Assembly (NCBI GenBank): GCA_002794775.1
Contig: NBAY01000020.1
Location: forward strand, 372,001-436,000
Direction of reading: 5' to 3'
DNA length: 64,000 bases
From: Porodaedalea pini
Taxonomy: Eukaryota; Basidiomycota; Agaricomycetes; Hymenochaetales; Hymenochaetaceae
Below are positions 1 through 11,110 of this stretch, piece by piece. Below the pieces are notes generated by a model. The model saw only the letters and a list, made by a program, of their open reading frames with translations, was not told where the DNA came from and did not search any database. The stretch's first letter is position 1. Each line of letters begins with the position of its first letter. The position numbers and the translations under genes are program-made.

Positions 1-464
1 ACAGGCTGCAAGGTCAGAAGACCGTAACGATTCTCGAGCTCGAGCTTGTCGTCGCCATTCTTGCTGGATGGTTTTGGTGTTGCCTTGAATGTAGAGGAAA
101 TATCAACCTCTGGTCGTTGAAAGCCATCGACCTACACCGACTCTGTCAGCTTTACATCGGTGATTCACATGCTAGATGCACGCACCTTATCTTCGCACGA
201 GGACGGAGTCGCTTCGACGGGAATCGAGTTAGCAGCGGGCCCATGTCCAGTACCTGTCCCCCCATTCCCGACATCGAGCTGAAGGCCCTTGGCCTCAGGA
301 CGACAAACGGCGGACGCCGCTGACGTGACAGGATGGTCGTCGCTGTTGGTATGGCTGGGCCCCGAGGTGGCCGTGCTACTATCTGTAAGGGTACTGTCGG
401 ACCCACTGGCGATGGATTTAGAACTACCCAAGCTCAAGAGCCGGGTAAGCGGTTTCCAGCCCAT
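1..464 (-). CDS. Unrecognised protein, 5' part of gene, runs off left edge
   Basis: The reading frame opens at an ATG (complement of 462-464) with MGWKPLTRLLSLGS and continues as a Ser/Thr/Gly-rich, low-complexity stretch. A likely intron runs from 185 down to 84 (donor GTGCGT, acceptor TTCAAG). A second exon at 83-1 reads ATPKPSSKNGDDKLELENR and then GLLTLQP, and leaves the window. I do not recognise the family. The serine-rich N-terminus looks disordered and the more conserved-looking part begins only at the window edge. A 19-base G run lies 21 bp upstream of the ATG. The splice model is by eye; the start codon is the first ATG of the open frame. Confidence 0.4.
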
Positions 465-3322
465 GTTGAATCTGTACAATCAAAGGGGGGGGGGGGGGGG
501 GGGAAACGATGAGCTGAGGAAGAAGGGCACGAGGGACACCACGTACGATATGTGCAAGCGAGTGGCTCGAGATGATTGGTTTCTATTGGGTGAATGGGCT
601 GTAGCTTGCGTCGAAGGCAAGGCGAGCGATGAATTCAGGTGTGTGTGCGAATGGCCGAGCTGGAGAGCTTCAAGAACGGGCACAGTACGGTGGTGGTAGT
701 AGGAGATCAAGTAGGGAGGAACTGCAAGTGACGAGGATGCGCGATTTTAAAGGACGCGGTAAGGTGGCTTGTAGATCATATCGCGTCCCAGTGGCTGGGC
801 CTCGTGGCCTTCGCGGGCTGTCACAGTGCACGTGATCTCACGAGGGCGCGGCACTGAATTTTTCTCTTTTGTTTTGCGACGCCCATTATGCGGTTACCTA
901 CTTGAGCAATTATTTGACGACCTGGGGGCTGAGAACACTGGATCATAACGACGAGTGCTCTGAAATCGGTGAGGCGCACAAGCTGTCGGAGGAGTTAAAA
1001 GCAGTGAAGGAGACAATATCAATTTACAATGTGGCCTACATACAAAGAATGCCTCAGGCCATGCTGTACAGGCCACATCTACACTGCATTGCGCTTCACA
1101 ATAGCTTCACTGTCCGGTACTGCACCATAATAGCCACAAATGAGCACAATAAATTGATATCTCAAGGCAAATGGAGACTCACCCTGACGTTTACGATTAT
1201 CATTTGGGGGCTACGAACCCAACCTTACAGCGTCAGATTGCTATTGAGAACTATAGTCGAGGAGCAGACGAAGGTCATTTCGTGCATTGACGATCCAACA
1301 ATAAGACCATATCAGATTGATACCATGGCCGAAGTAGCTCATGAAACAAGCGCAACATCTAGAACGTCCGGATAGCAATACGTTTTAAAGTTCTGAAACG
1401 GAAGCTTTCTTAGCGGTCTCCGAAGTTAAAGCCAACTGTAGCGATGGCTGGCCGTTAGCGATATTCAACTCAAGATTCTGGATTTGCGCGTCACGGAGCG
1501 TCCGTAGATAAAGCAGGTAAGCGGACTCCGGGAAGGGTTTCGTTCTGACTGAACGGTTTTGAAGGAGCATTCGCGGACAACGATAGATTGGTCGCTTTTC
1601 CCTCTTAACGGAGGCATTCTAAAACACAGATGACCAGGCATCCTACGAATGTTGAGAGGCTTTTGCCGTTAGATCGATGAGGGAAGGAGACCACCTGCGC
1701 GAATCATTCGTGGTGCAGTGTTTGAGGAGAGTCGTCGAGTCATCCAACAATCTCTCGACGAGTATTCTGACTCATAACGGTGCCCTTCTCCTCTTCTCAT
1801 GCCTTTACAGTAAAAAGTATAAGAAGGTCAGTAAAGCCATGTGGACGTGATTGTAATCACGCACCGTTATAATCTGTGCTCTGGCCCCATCCTGGTCTTG
1901 CTGGGACACTCCTTCAACGAGCACGATGAGTTCGTGAGTCGTCCGATTTGCATAGACGTGATCAAGATCCGATCATCCACAAGAGTCATCCCTTACCCTA
2001 TGGAGCACATTCAACTACGCGGGCGTAATCTCTGCTTTTCATATAGACCAGTGTCGTCCGTCGTTGTTCCGCAGTTGCGTACGACGCGATGAGCTCGAGT
2101 TGAAGACGCGTGTTCCTGCTGGCTGGTTGGATATTTCATTCTGAAGATGTATAGCAATGAAACGAAGCAGCAATTCCTAATCATATTCCTTGCCGGCTGT
2201 CCCTGAGACTCAATGAAAATGAGAAAGCACAAGTGTGGGTTGTATCAATGTATGGCACTCGTGGACAGTGACGACCTGGGCTGCATAAAGAAAAACGTTC
2301 TCGCGCTGGATCCCAATCTTGTCTCAGTCTCAGCCTGCAGATCTGTTCTCCACTCCTCGCCCGCCAAGGTAAAGTATATATATGACCTGCAAGTTCTTCT
2401 AAGCACGTTCTCATCCATCCTTATGCTGTCCTCTACTCTTTGCTTTATCCTAGAAGCTACGCAAATTACGCTATAGCTAGTCGAGCACTAGTACTGGCAG
2501 CTTGAATGACTTCACCAGTTTCAACAAGGTTAGTTCACTTTCTAAATATCTGGGTCTCCCATAGTCCAAACTGAACCCTCTAAATACCTTGTTACATACG
2601 GACGGTAGCAAGCAGATGGAATAATTACCTGCCCTTGTGTCGGGATGCCACACTTCAAACATTTCTAATTCTGCAAAGTTTGGCATTTCGTGGCAGGACT
2701 CTGCACCTTCATAATCAGGGAATGCGAATGGAATTTTTACTTAGGTCGAGCACCTACATTGTAGGAATGTACTGTGTGCATTTTCAAACATGCACTTTCA
2801 TAACGTGCAGGTCAAGGCAAGCTATTTGACGCGCCTTTGCTCGCCGTTTGCTCGCGGCGCAGAACATTGACGCAAATCTCCAGCTCCCACTCCCGCCTAT
2901 GCACATTAACAAAAACCAGAAAACAAATTATCTGTGCGGCAGGTTCAATTATTTCCGCTTTGGGGAGTAAAGGCGCAATATCGAATATGTGTAACTTTGC
3001 GTATTCATGCTGAACGCTCATGCGTAACCGGCTATATTAACGTCCCGACGTCGGCTTGTTCTCCCATTGCAACCTTTCAGCTCATCTGAAGCAGGGCAAG
3101 TGCATACCTGTGGTTTATTGCTTCAGTTGGCCTCCACTGATTCGCAAACAGCCCCTCAAGAAATTCGTATTTCTTTCAGCTCATTGGTCTGAATTATTGA
3201 CATGGACTTAGTTTGCTGACCGACATGCATTAGCGACGCGTACTCTGCGTCGGCGTCGTTATGTGACCGCCATTTTCATGTTCAAAGCTCAAGATTCGCG
3301 CTTCTTTGTACTTCGCGCCTTG
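465..3322. other. Intergenic stretch without a recognisable gene
   Basis: I see no recognisable protein domain here. A homopolymer of 19 G occupies 485-503. A 168-codon open frame at 869-1375 has no ATG start and no family resemblance. A minus-strand frame at 1385-1570 looks faintly protein-like (ending ALTSETAKKASVSEL) and could be a relic exon, but I could not connect it to a gene. The last few hundred bases are the promoter side of the chitinase at 3407. Confidence 0.5.
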
Positions 3323-3328
3323 TATAAA
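3323..3328 (+). promoter_or_regulatory. TATA box of the 3407 chitinase
   Basis: TATAAA lies 84 bp upstream of the ATG at 3407, in the usual position for a strongly regulated fungal secreted-enzyme gene. The other chitinases of the cluster also carry TATA elements, roughly 95-140 bp from their starts. Confidence 0.6.
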
Positions 3329-3406
3329 GGGATCGGAGAGAGGCTTCTCATCCATTCACCCAATTGTTCACATTGTCTAAAGTATCAACACCTTCTCTTC
3401 AGCACA

Positions 3407-4819
3407 ATGCTCTGGAAATCACTCGCTTCGACAGTAATTCTCCTGTCTGCTTTTTACTCCACAACTTTGGCAGACGGATCATGCACTTGTCCGCCGAGCA
3501 CAAGCACCGGCTCAGGTAGTCTCCCTGCGATTAGCAGTACATCCGCACCGACTGGGGGTGCGGCCCCATCGGCTGACTCCTCATATGTACCAGCTGGCTC
3601 CTCATCTGCACCAGCCGGCTCCTCATATGTACCAGCTGGCTCCTCATATGTACCAGCTGGCTCCTCATATGTACCAGCTGGCTCCTCATCTGCACCAGCC
3701 GGCTCCTCATCTGCACCAGCCGGTTCCTCATCTACATCGGCCGGCACTTCATCTACACCGGCCGGCACCTCATCTTCGCCGGCCAGTTCTTCTACTAGCT
3801 CTGGAGCATCTTCTGGCCCTCAGTTCGTCATCTACAGTGATAATTGGGTTACTAACACCCTGCCCGACGTGGCTGACGTCCAGGGGTACACAGTCTTGTG
3901 AGTCCCCGTCCCCAAGCTTTGAGAGACAATTTCCCTTACCTCGCCTCTAGCGCTCTCTCGTTCCTCCTGAGCACGGGTGCTGCAGCACAGGCGCAAAACT
4001 GGGCGCAGCTTGATAGCAATACCCGCCAGCAGCTGAAGAGCAAATACAACGCCGCAGGCATCAAGGTCATTGTCTCGGCCTTTGGGGAGACGGAAACCCC
4101 GACAACCTCTGGAGTCGATGCAACCCAAGCTGGAACCAAAATGGCACAGTGGGTCATTGATAACGATCTTGACGGTATTGACGTAGACTATGAAGACATT
4201 CCTGCGATGAACGTCGGAGATGGTAAGGCGGAGGAATGGTTGAGCACTTTCACACAGACTCTTAGGAGCAAGTTACCCAAAGGGCAGTACATCGTTACGC
4301 ATGCTCGTACGTCTGTTTTCATTATGAGTCATGAAATTTTGCTGACATGATGTTTCTCTCAGCTCTTGCTCCATGGTTCTCTACTAACGGCTACAAGTCC
4401 GGAGCATACCGCACTGTCAACAAGAATGTCGGCGACATGATTGACTGGGTAAGTCCAACTTCCTATACACCCCTGTACTGTAAAGGCTGACTCTTCACCA
4501 GTACAACATCCAGTTCTACAACCAGAACGACTACACCGACTGCAACGGACTCATTACCAAGTCTTCTAATACCTGGCCCGGAACCTCGCTGTCCGAAATC
4601 GCCGCCTCGGGTGTTGATCAGAGCAAGCTCATTGTCGGTAAGCCAGCAACGCAGGCTGACGCTTCGAACGGTTACATCGACCCCAATACTCTTGCCACTT
4701 GCCTCCAGCAGGCGAAGGCCTCGGGCTGGTCTGGAGGTGCTATGGTCTGGCAGTATCCCCATGCGGACGCACAATGGATCAAGACGGTTCGTGCACAGTC
4801 CTGGCCCGTGAGCTCTTAA
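3407..4819 (+). CDS. Secreted GH18 chitinase with heptapeptide-repeat linker
   Basis: It should hydrolyse beta-1,4 bonds of chitin outside the cell or in the wall. Four exons (introns 3898-3950, 4307-4362, 4449-4501) join in frame to 416 residues. Residues 1-22 are a signal peptide (MLWKSLASTVILLSAFYS). About residues 23-145 are a Ser/Pro/Ala linker with seven-residue repeats, probably O-glycosylated. The GH18 domain begins near PQFVIYSDNW. The catalytic signature DxxDxDxE is seen as DGIDVDYE at about residues 238-245, Glu being the acid/base. The C-terminus ends SWPVSS. It is a relative of the two minus-strand copies at 14.8 and 19.0 kb and of the pseudogene just downstream. In this copy the YNIQFYN segment is uninterrupted, whereas the relatives split it with introns. 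The frame is intact. Confidence 0.88.
3575..3785 (+). repeat. 21-bp coding minisatellite (G-S-S-x-x-P-A heptads)
   Basis: About ten 21-bp units encode GSSYVPA, GSSSAPA or GTSSTPA-type heptads in the chitinase linker. The central units are nearly identical at the DNA level, which marks recent expansion. The outer ones are degenerate. All units keep the frame. Confidence 0.85.
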
Positions 4820-5545
4820 GTCTGCGCTGTAGGTCTGCTATTGAGCTTCAGGGTGACTAACTTTTGATACGTTACTGGGAGAAATCTTTTTAGATGATGT
4901 TCGCTCATTACTGTAATAATTTAACTACTTCATAATATATATTTGGTCTAAGCTGGTGTTGTATCAATCATATGCATGTCTTGATCATTTGCACTACTGT
5001 GATCCTTCTAATTCTGTACATGCGAATTTTTCTGTGCTTCGTGCTTGCAATGCACCTTTCTTTGAACAAATTAAACACTCCCTGCTGACCGCTCGTCACG
5101 TATAAGAGCCACCCACAAACCAGTCTCGTGTGCATGCATTGAGAATTCGTTTCAATCGAAAGCAAACTCCTCAACTCTGCGCGATGGATTTCATTTGTCG
5201 TCCATGCAAAGTGGCGGCTTCGCTCGGCGTTTCCGGATCTCGACACCAATCAGGGGGCGCGTCCATTGTCCCAGGCCCGGTTTAGCCCTCCACCAAAGCA
5301 AAGTGCGATGCAAACTCTGTTATTCTTTGCATGCTTCTAGACTCGTTAGCGTGCTAGCAATGGTGCATGCTAACTCTGGAAAGTTTGTCTCTTTTTGAGC
5401 TCCCCTCCCCCCTCCTCTTCCTCCATTCCCCCAATGAATCAAGATGCATACAACATCAGCTGAGCTGAACGGATAAATGACTTTAAAAAAATACGCGAAC
5501 ACTACTAGATTGCTCTAATGGCGCTTGCATATGCCTTGGACCAGC
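4820..5545. other. Intergenic, no gene seen
   Basis: This is the space between the intact chitinase on the plus strand and the convergent chitinase pseudogene. It has an AT-rich 3' flank (4900-4960) and a C/T-rich tract near 5400-5430. I recognise no coding sequence. Confidence 0.5.
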
Positions 5546-6560
5546 TTAAGAGCCTACGGGCCATGACTCGAACGAATTATCTTGATACTTGTCCCGTCCG
5601 CATCGAGGTACTGCCAAAACATGGCATCTTCAGTCCAGCCTTTATCCTTAGTTTGCTGGAGATAGGTGGCTAAGGTATCACATAGCCGTTCGTAACATCA
5701 GCTGCCGTCGCGGGTTTCCCGAGAACAAGTTTTATCTGCTCGATGCCAGAGGAAACGATCTCAAGCCGCGCGGCTCGGAGATGGAGGACTTCGTGATGGG
5801 GCCGTCGCAGTCAGTGAACTCGTTTTGGTCGTGGAATTGGATACTGTACTAGATAGAAGTCAGTACTAGTCTTAAACGGTGAGAACTAAGAGCCTGAGAG
5901 AGCGGTACCCAGTTTATCATGTCGCCGTGAACAGTGAGATAACCTCCGCCGGATTTGTAGGCAAGATTCTCATTCCTTGTAGAAAACCAGAGAGGGCCGG
6001 CTGAAGAGTAGCTTCAGATGAGTCTAAGATCCACGAAAGTCAGTAAACTGTGGCGTACGAGCATGCGTGATGATGTATTGCCTAAGGGGCAATGGCTTCT
6101 ATGAGTCTTTGTGAAAATGCTCATCCACTCTTCTGCTTTACCATTTCCATCCATTGCAGTAGAGTCTTCGTAGTCAAAATCGATACGTCGACGATGTTAG
6201 CAATGCCATTTCCACGGAGCTGCACGTTATCGCGTCCAATCCAGATGTAGTCGGGTAGTTTCGGACGCGCTAAAGACAGAAACAATGCTTTGATACGATA
6301 TCATTGTAGTTGCTCTTCAGCTGCTTACGAGCATCATTGTCAAGCTTCTCTCACGCTTGTGACTGGTCTGAAGCGCTAGTACTTAGGAGAAACGAGAATA
6401 CAGTGTGAAAGATGATATCACCTAAGAAACAGGTAGCCTAAACAATGGTGTAGCCCTGCACCTCAGATCCGTCGTGTAAGATGTTAGCTACAGATCTGCC
6501 GCTGTAAATGACAAACTGGGGGGCCAGAGGGTGTAGGAGACGAGGTATTAGAAGAGCCAC
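5546..6560 (-). pseudogene. Decayed GH18 chitinase pseudogene
   Basis: On the minus strand, pieces of the 3407-type chitinase appear in the right order but with stops and frameshifts. APQFVIYSG and EVQGYTI lie near 6525-6445. FSFLLSTSAS then LDNDARKQLKSNYN follow near 6390-6310, with a stop between them. The catalytic region near 6190-6130 reads DFDYEDSTAMDGNGKAEEW in a shifted frame. GKPATAADVTNGYV lies near 5730-5680 and is followed by a stop. Even the 3' end matches the intact gene (WPV-S-S-stop, stop complement at 5546). No signal peptide is evident. The order shows an old inverted duplicate of the neighbouring chitinase that has lost function. Confidence 0.8.
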
Positions 6561-7021
6561 TAGATAATGTCCCAGCGAAGAAAGTGAGTACGTATACAGG
6601 TCAGTATGAACAGCTAGGGCAACCAAAAGCTACTTTCTAAGCTCATTTGAGAAGTGCAGAGAATGAACGAGATTGGAGCTTGACCTTTGAACAAGGAAAG
6701 AGCGCTCGAAGTCGAAGCAGAATACGTGTGAGCAGAACACTGGTAGATATACTGTACCCTTCAGAACATAGATGATAGAGAGTGATACATCAGATTCTAT
6801 ATGCAGGCTGTCCGAGAGGAAGTGAGGCAAGGAAATACGACTTTCGAATACGCTATCGCAAGCGAGCAGTGAAAGACTCAAAGAGCGCAATTATGGGACA
6901 TTTAAATTTGGCGTGATGTGCGCGATGTAAGCAGCCTTCCTAGAAGGGCAAAATGGCGTTGGCTGCAAATTTGAAGCCGACAGCCCGCTTCTGCTTCTGC
7001 ACCTTCCCCTCGCCGTCGGCA

Positions 7022-10000
7022 ATGGACTACAATGACCTATTCTCGTTCATTGATGACAAGAAATCTGAAGATGATGACGAGCTGGAGGAGGATGCGGCTG
7101 GTGATGTTGACTCCGATGCTATGGACGCGACACAGGCGGCGGACGACTCGCGGAAACGCAAAGTGGACGCAAATGGTGAAGACGCGTCTCTTAATGGCTC
7201 CAAGCACAAAAACGATGCCGAAGAGGAAGGAGAACCGGTGCCTGTTACGAAAAAGCTGCGTGTAGCGTCGCCGGCACCAGTCGTAGTCGATGAGTTCGAA
7301 ACGGAGGCGAAGCGTGAGGTTGCTGCGAGCGCCGGTTTAACGGGCACAGTCGAGGCGGGCTCACGCCTTGAGCTCAGGCATCAGGTGCGACATCAAGTTG
7401 CAGTGCCTCCTGGCTACAACTACACTCCGATTGCCAACCACGTCCCTCCAGCGAAACCCGCGCGGGAGTACAAGTTCACGCTTGACCCCTTCCAACAAGT
7501 TTCAGTGCATGCAATTCAGCGAAACGAGAGCGTGCTCGTCTCCGCGCACACTAGTGCCGGAAAGACTGTTGTCGCTGAGTATGCTATCGCGCAGTGCTTG
7601 GAGAATAAGCAGCGTGTAATTTATACTAGTCCGATCAAGGTGCGCAGTCATATCTTTGCTACCCGTATCTTTACTAACGTAGCTGCAGGCGCTGAGCAAC
7701 CAAAAATACCGAGAGATGCTTGCGGAGTTTGGAGATGTAGGGCTCATGACTGGAGATGTCACTATCAACCCTACAGCGACTTGTTTAGTTATGACCACCG
7801 AGGTGCGTTGTTACCACGTTTTCTTTTTGTGTTAATTCTGACTCCAGTCAAGTAGATTCTCCGATCCATGCTCTATCGTGGCTCTGAAATCATGCGCGAA
7901 GTCGCTTGGGTTATCTTCGATGAAATCCATTACATGCGTGACAAGGAGCGTGGTGTTGTATGGGAAGAGACAATCATATTGCTGCCTCATACCGTTCGCT
8001 ACGTCTTTCTTTCTGCCACCATCCCTAACGCCATGCAATTTGCCGAATGGATTTGCAAATCTCACGAACAACCATGCCACGTCGTCTACACCGATTTCCG
8101 TCCTACGCCTCTTCAACACTATCTTTTCCCGCAGGGAGGGGAGGGTATCTATCTCGTCGTTAACGAGAAGGGAGAGTTCAGGGAGGACAACTTCAGCAAG
8201 GCGATGGGCTCCCTCTTGGATAAGCTGGGCGACGATCCAGCAGAACCCAAAGCTGGAAAGGGTCGTAAGGGGAAGACGAAGAAAGGCGGGGAGAAAAAAG
8301 GTGACGAGCTCAACAGAAATGCCTTTAGACTGTCCTGACACCGTCCTTAGGTCCCTCGGATATCTCCAAGATCATTAAAATGATCATGTTGAAGAACTTC
8401 AACCCTGTCATTGTTTTCGCCTTCAGCAAACGTGAATGCGAGTCACTCGCACTAACAATGTCCAAGCTCGAGTTTAACAGCGCAGAGGAGCAGGATCTGA
8501 TCACCAACATTTTCAACAACGCCATTGAGAACCTCGCTCCTGAGGATCGCCAGCTTCCACAGATCGCTAACATCCTGCCGCTTCTGAAACGCGGAACCGG
8601 AATTCATCACGGCGGTCTTCTTCCCATTCTAAAGGAGGTCATCGAAATCCTCTTCCAGGAAGGTCTTATCAAAGTGCTCTTCGCGACAGAGACGTTCTCC
8701 ATCGGTCTCAACATGCCGGCAAAGACGGTCGTCTTCACAGACGTCAAGAAGTTCGATGGTCAAGAGTTCCGAAACCTGTCATCCGGCGAGTACATCCAGA
8801 TGTCTGGCCGAGCAGGGCGTCGTGGCCTCGATGACCGTGGTGTTGTTATCATGATGGTTGATGAGAGGCTCGAACCGAGCGCAGCGAAGGGCATGATCAA
8901 GGGCGAGGCGGACCGCTTAGACTCGGCGTTCCATCTGGGCTACAATATGGTACTCAACCTCATGAAGGTCGAAGGCATTAGTCCAGAATTCATGCTAGAG
9001 CGATGTTTCTACCAGTTCCAGAACAACGCGAACATCCCCATGCTCGAAGAAGGTAGGTTCTCGAGGAATCATTCAATCATTTCAACTTAGTCTTTCTTTC
9101 TTTCTGTGCTTAACAGAATTAAAAGCGGCGGAAGAGAAAAAAGCTTCTTTCAAAATTCCCGACGAGAAACTTGTTGCAGAGTACTACGATTACCGACAAC
9201 AACTTGATCAGATGGGAGCCGATTTCCGCGAGGTTATCACTCATCCTACGTACAGCCTTCCTTTCCTCCAAACAGGCCGGTTAGTCAAGATCAAGCACGA
9301 GAAACTTGACTTCGGATGGGGTGTTGTCATCAACTATCAGAAACGCCTTCCTCCAAAAGTACGCAATCTTTATTACATAAAAAGCTAAATTATTTACATC
9401 CGTTCTTACCTTCCAGAATCGCCCTGCTCCAACGTCCGACGACATCCCTCCACATCAACAATATATCGTTGACGTCCTTCTCAACTGCGCAAAAGGCTCA
9501 TTCCTGCCGAAAGAGCGAAATGTGGCGACTGCGACGCCAGGCGGTGTACAGCCATGTCCGCCAGGAGAAAAGGGTGAACCATTGGTCGTTCCTGTTCTAT
9601 TGTCGACGGTCGAAGGTATCAGCCTCATCCGAATATTCCTACCGAAAGACCTTCGTTCGCTGCAAGCAAGGGAAACGACATGGAAGAGCGTACTGGAAGT
9701 GCATCGACGGTGCACCGACGGCATAACGCTACTGGATCCCGTACAAAACATGAACATTAAGGATGAAAAGTTCAAGCAACTCGTCAAAGTGAGTCATCAA
9801 CGTAATAGGATGGATGAGGGCATCTCATATATTCTTTCCATTCAGAAAATTGAAATCATGGAAAACAAAATGTTCTCGAGTCCTCTGCACAAGGATCCTC
9901 GACTGCCGGAGCTGTACAGCATGTATGCCGAAAAGCAGCAATGTCAGGCACGTATCCGCGAGTTGAAAAAGCTTGTGCAGGCGACGCTCGATGTCATGCA

Positions 10001-10703
10001 GCTCGAAGAGCTGAAGAGTCGAAAACGCGTACTACGCCGGCTAGGCTTCACATCGTCCTCGGACATCGTTGACATGAAGGGTCGTGTGGCTTGCGAGATC
10101 AGCACTGGTGACGAGTTGCTTCTCACGGAACTCATCTTCAACGGTGTCTTCAATGCTCTGCTTCCAGAACAGTGCGCTGCTCTCCTAAGCTGCTTTGTTT
10201 TTGACGAAAAGGTACGCAGGGCCACAGCTTCGAAGCTTCGTCACAGTCTCATTTCACTTTGCAGAGCCAACAAACTACGAAGCTTACTGAGGAGCTAGCC
10301 GCGCCCTTACGCGTGATGCAAGAAATGGCTCGACGAATAGCGAAGGTTATGATCGAGTCGAAAATGCCTGTGAAGGAGGAAGACTATGTCAAATCGTTCA
10401 AGGTCGAGCTCATGGACGCCGTCATGCAGTGGTGTCGCGGCGCCTCGTTCTCCGAGATCTGCAAAGTAAGCACCAACTACACGTACGGGACAGGGTGATG
10501 TTTATGATTATACTTTCATAGGCAACGGATCAATTCGAGGGAACGTCATTCGCGTTTTCAGGCGTCTGCAAGAGCTCATCAGGCAGATGTCACAAGCAGC
10601 CAAAGTTATCGGCAATGACGAGCTGAGGGAAAAGTTCGACAAATCCTCTGAAATGCTAGCACGGCCGAACTCCGTGATTTTCTGCTCATCACTGTATCTA
10701 TAG
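7022..10703 (+). CDS. MTR4: MTR4-like exosome RNA helicase (DExH, Ski2-like)
   Basis: This nuclear 3'-to-5' RNA helicase feeds substrates to the RNA exosome and is the helicase of TRAMP-type complexes. After an acidic N-terminus ([20 protein letters not shown]) come Walker [19 protein letters not shown] and [15 protein letters not shown] box [16 protein letters not shown] in LSATIPNA, and helicase motif [17 protein letters not shown]. The arch and C-terminal helical domain end [11 protein letters not shown], matching the MTR4 terminus. Several short introns are clear, for instance before KALSNQ and before ILRSMLYRG. An in-frame ATG also occurs at 6953; I prefer 7022 because the residues between look non-conserved. 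One base seems to be missing near 10540: the conserved ATDQFEG and [16 protein letters not shown] lie in different frames, so as given the last 55 or so residues are out of frame. Confidence 0.9.
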
Positions 10704-11110
10704 ACTTCACATCCTTCTTGCGTTGATGCGTTCTCTCGTTAGTCATATATCATGTCCTGTTTCTCCCGCATTTTCTTTCGACGTTCATGGCATACATTCT
10801 TGATTGGCTATTGTACATTGATACGAAAGCTGCTGCACGTTGAAGAAGCATACAAAAGGCGTATAACCATGCCCGATGCCCTGGAAAGAATAGATAGGGA
10901 ACACGATAGCCCAAAGGTGGAGAAAGGGGTGACTGCACAAAGACTGGCTGTATGAAAGAGTGGTCGTATAAGGAGAGCGGAACGACTCGCAGAGACGGAA
11001 AGAAAGAAAATCAGAAAAACAAAAGGAATGATGCTTCGAAACTGAAAAACGAAAGGTCGAATCAAGGAATGATCTATAACGCAACTCGAGCGAATCGAAG
11101 CGACTAGAGT
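10704..11110. other. Convergent 3' region, no gene seen
   Basis: This is the space between the ends of MTR4 (plus) and the CBM-bearing chitinase (minus). It is purine-rich on the plus strand (GAAAGAAA-type tracts around 10970-11060). I see nothing coding. Confidence 0.5.

Noticed and set aside
869..1375. 168-codon plus-strand open frame
   Set aside because: It starts at TTG rather than ATG, has no recognisable domain and no coherent neighbours.
3454..3768. Long minus-strand frames inside the chitinase linker
   Set aside because: They are shadows of the 21-bp repeat, whose length is a multiple of three.
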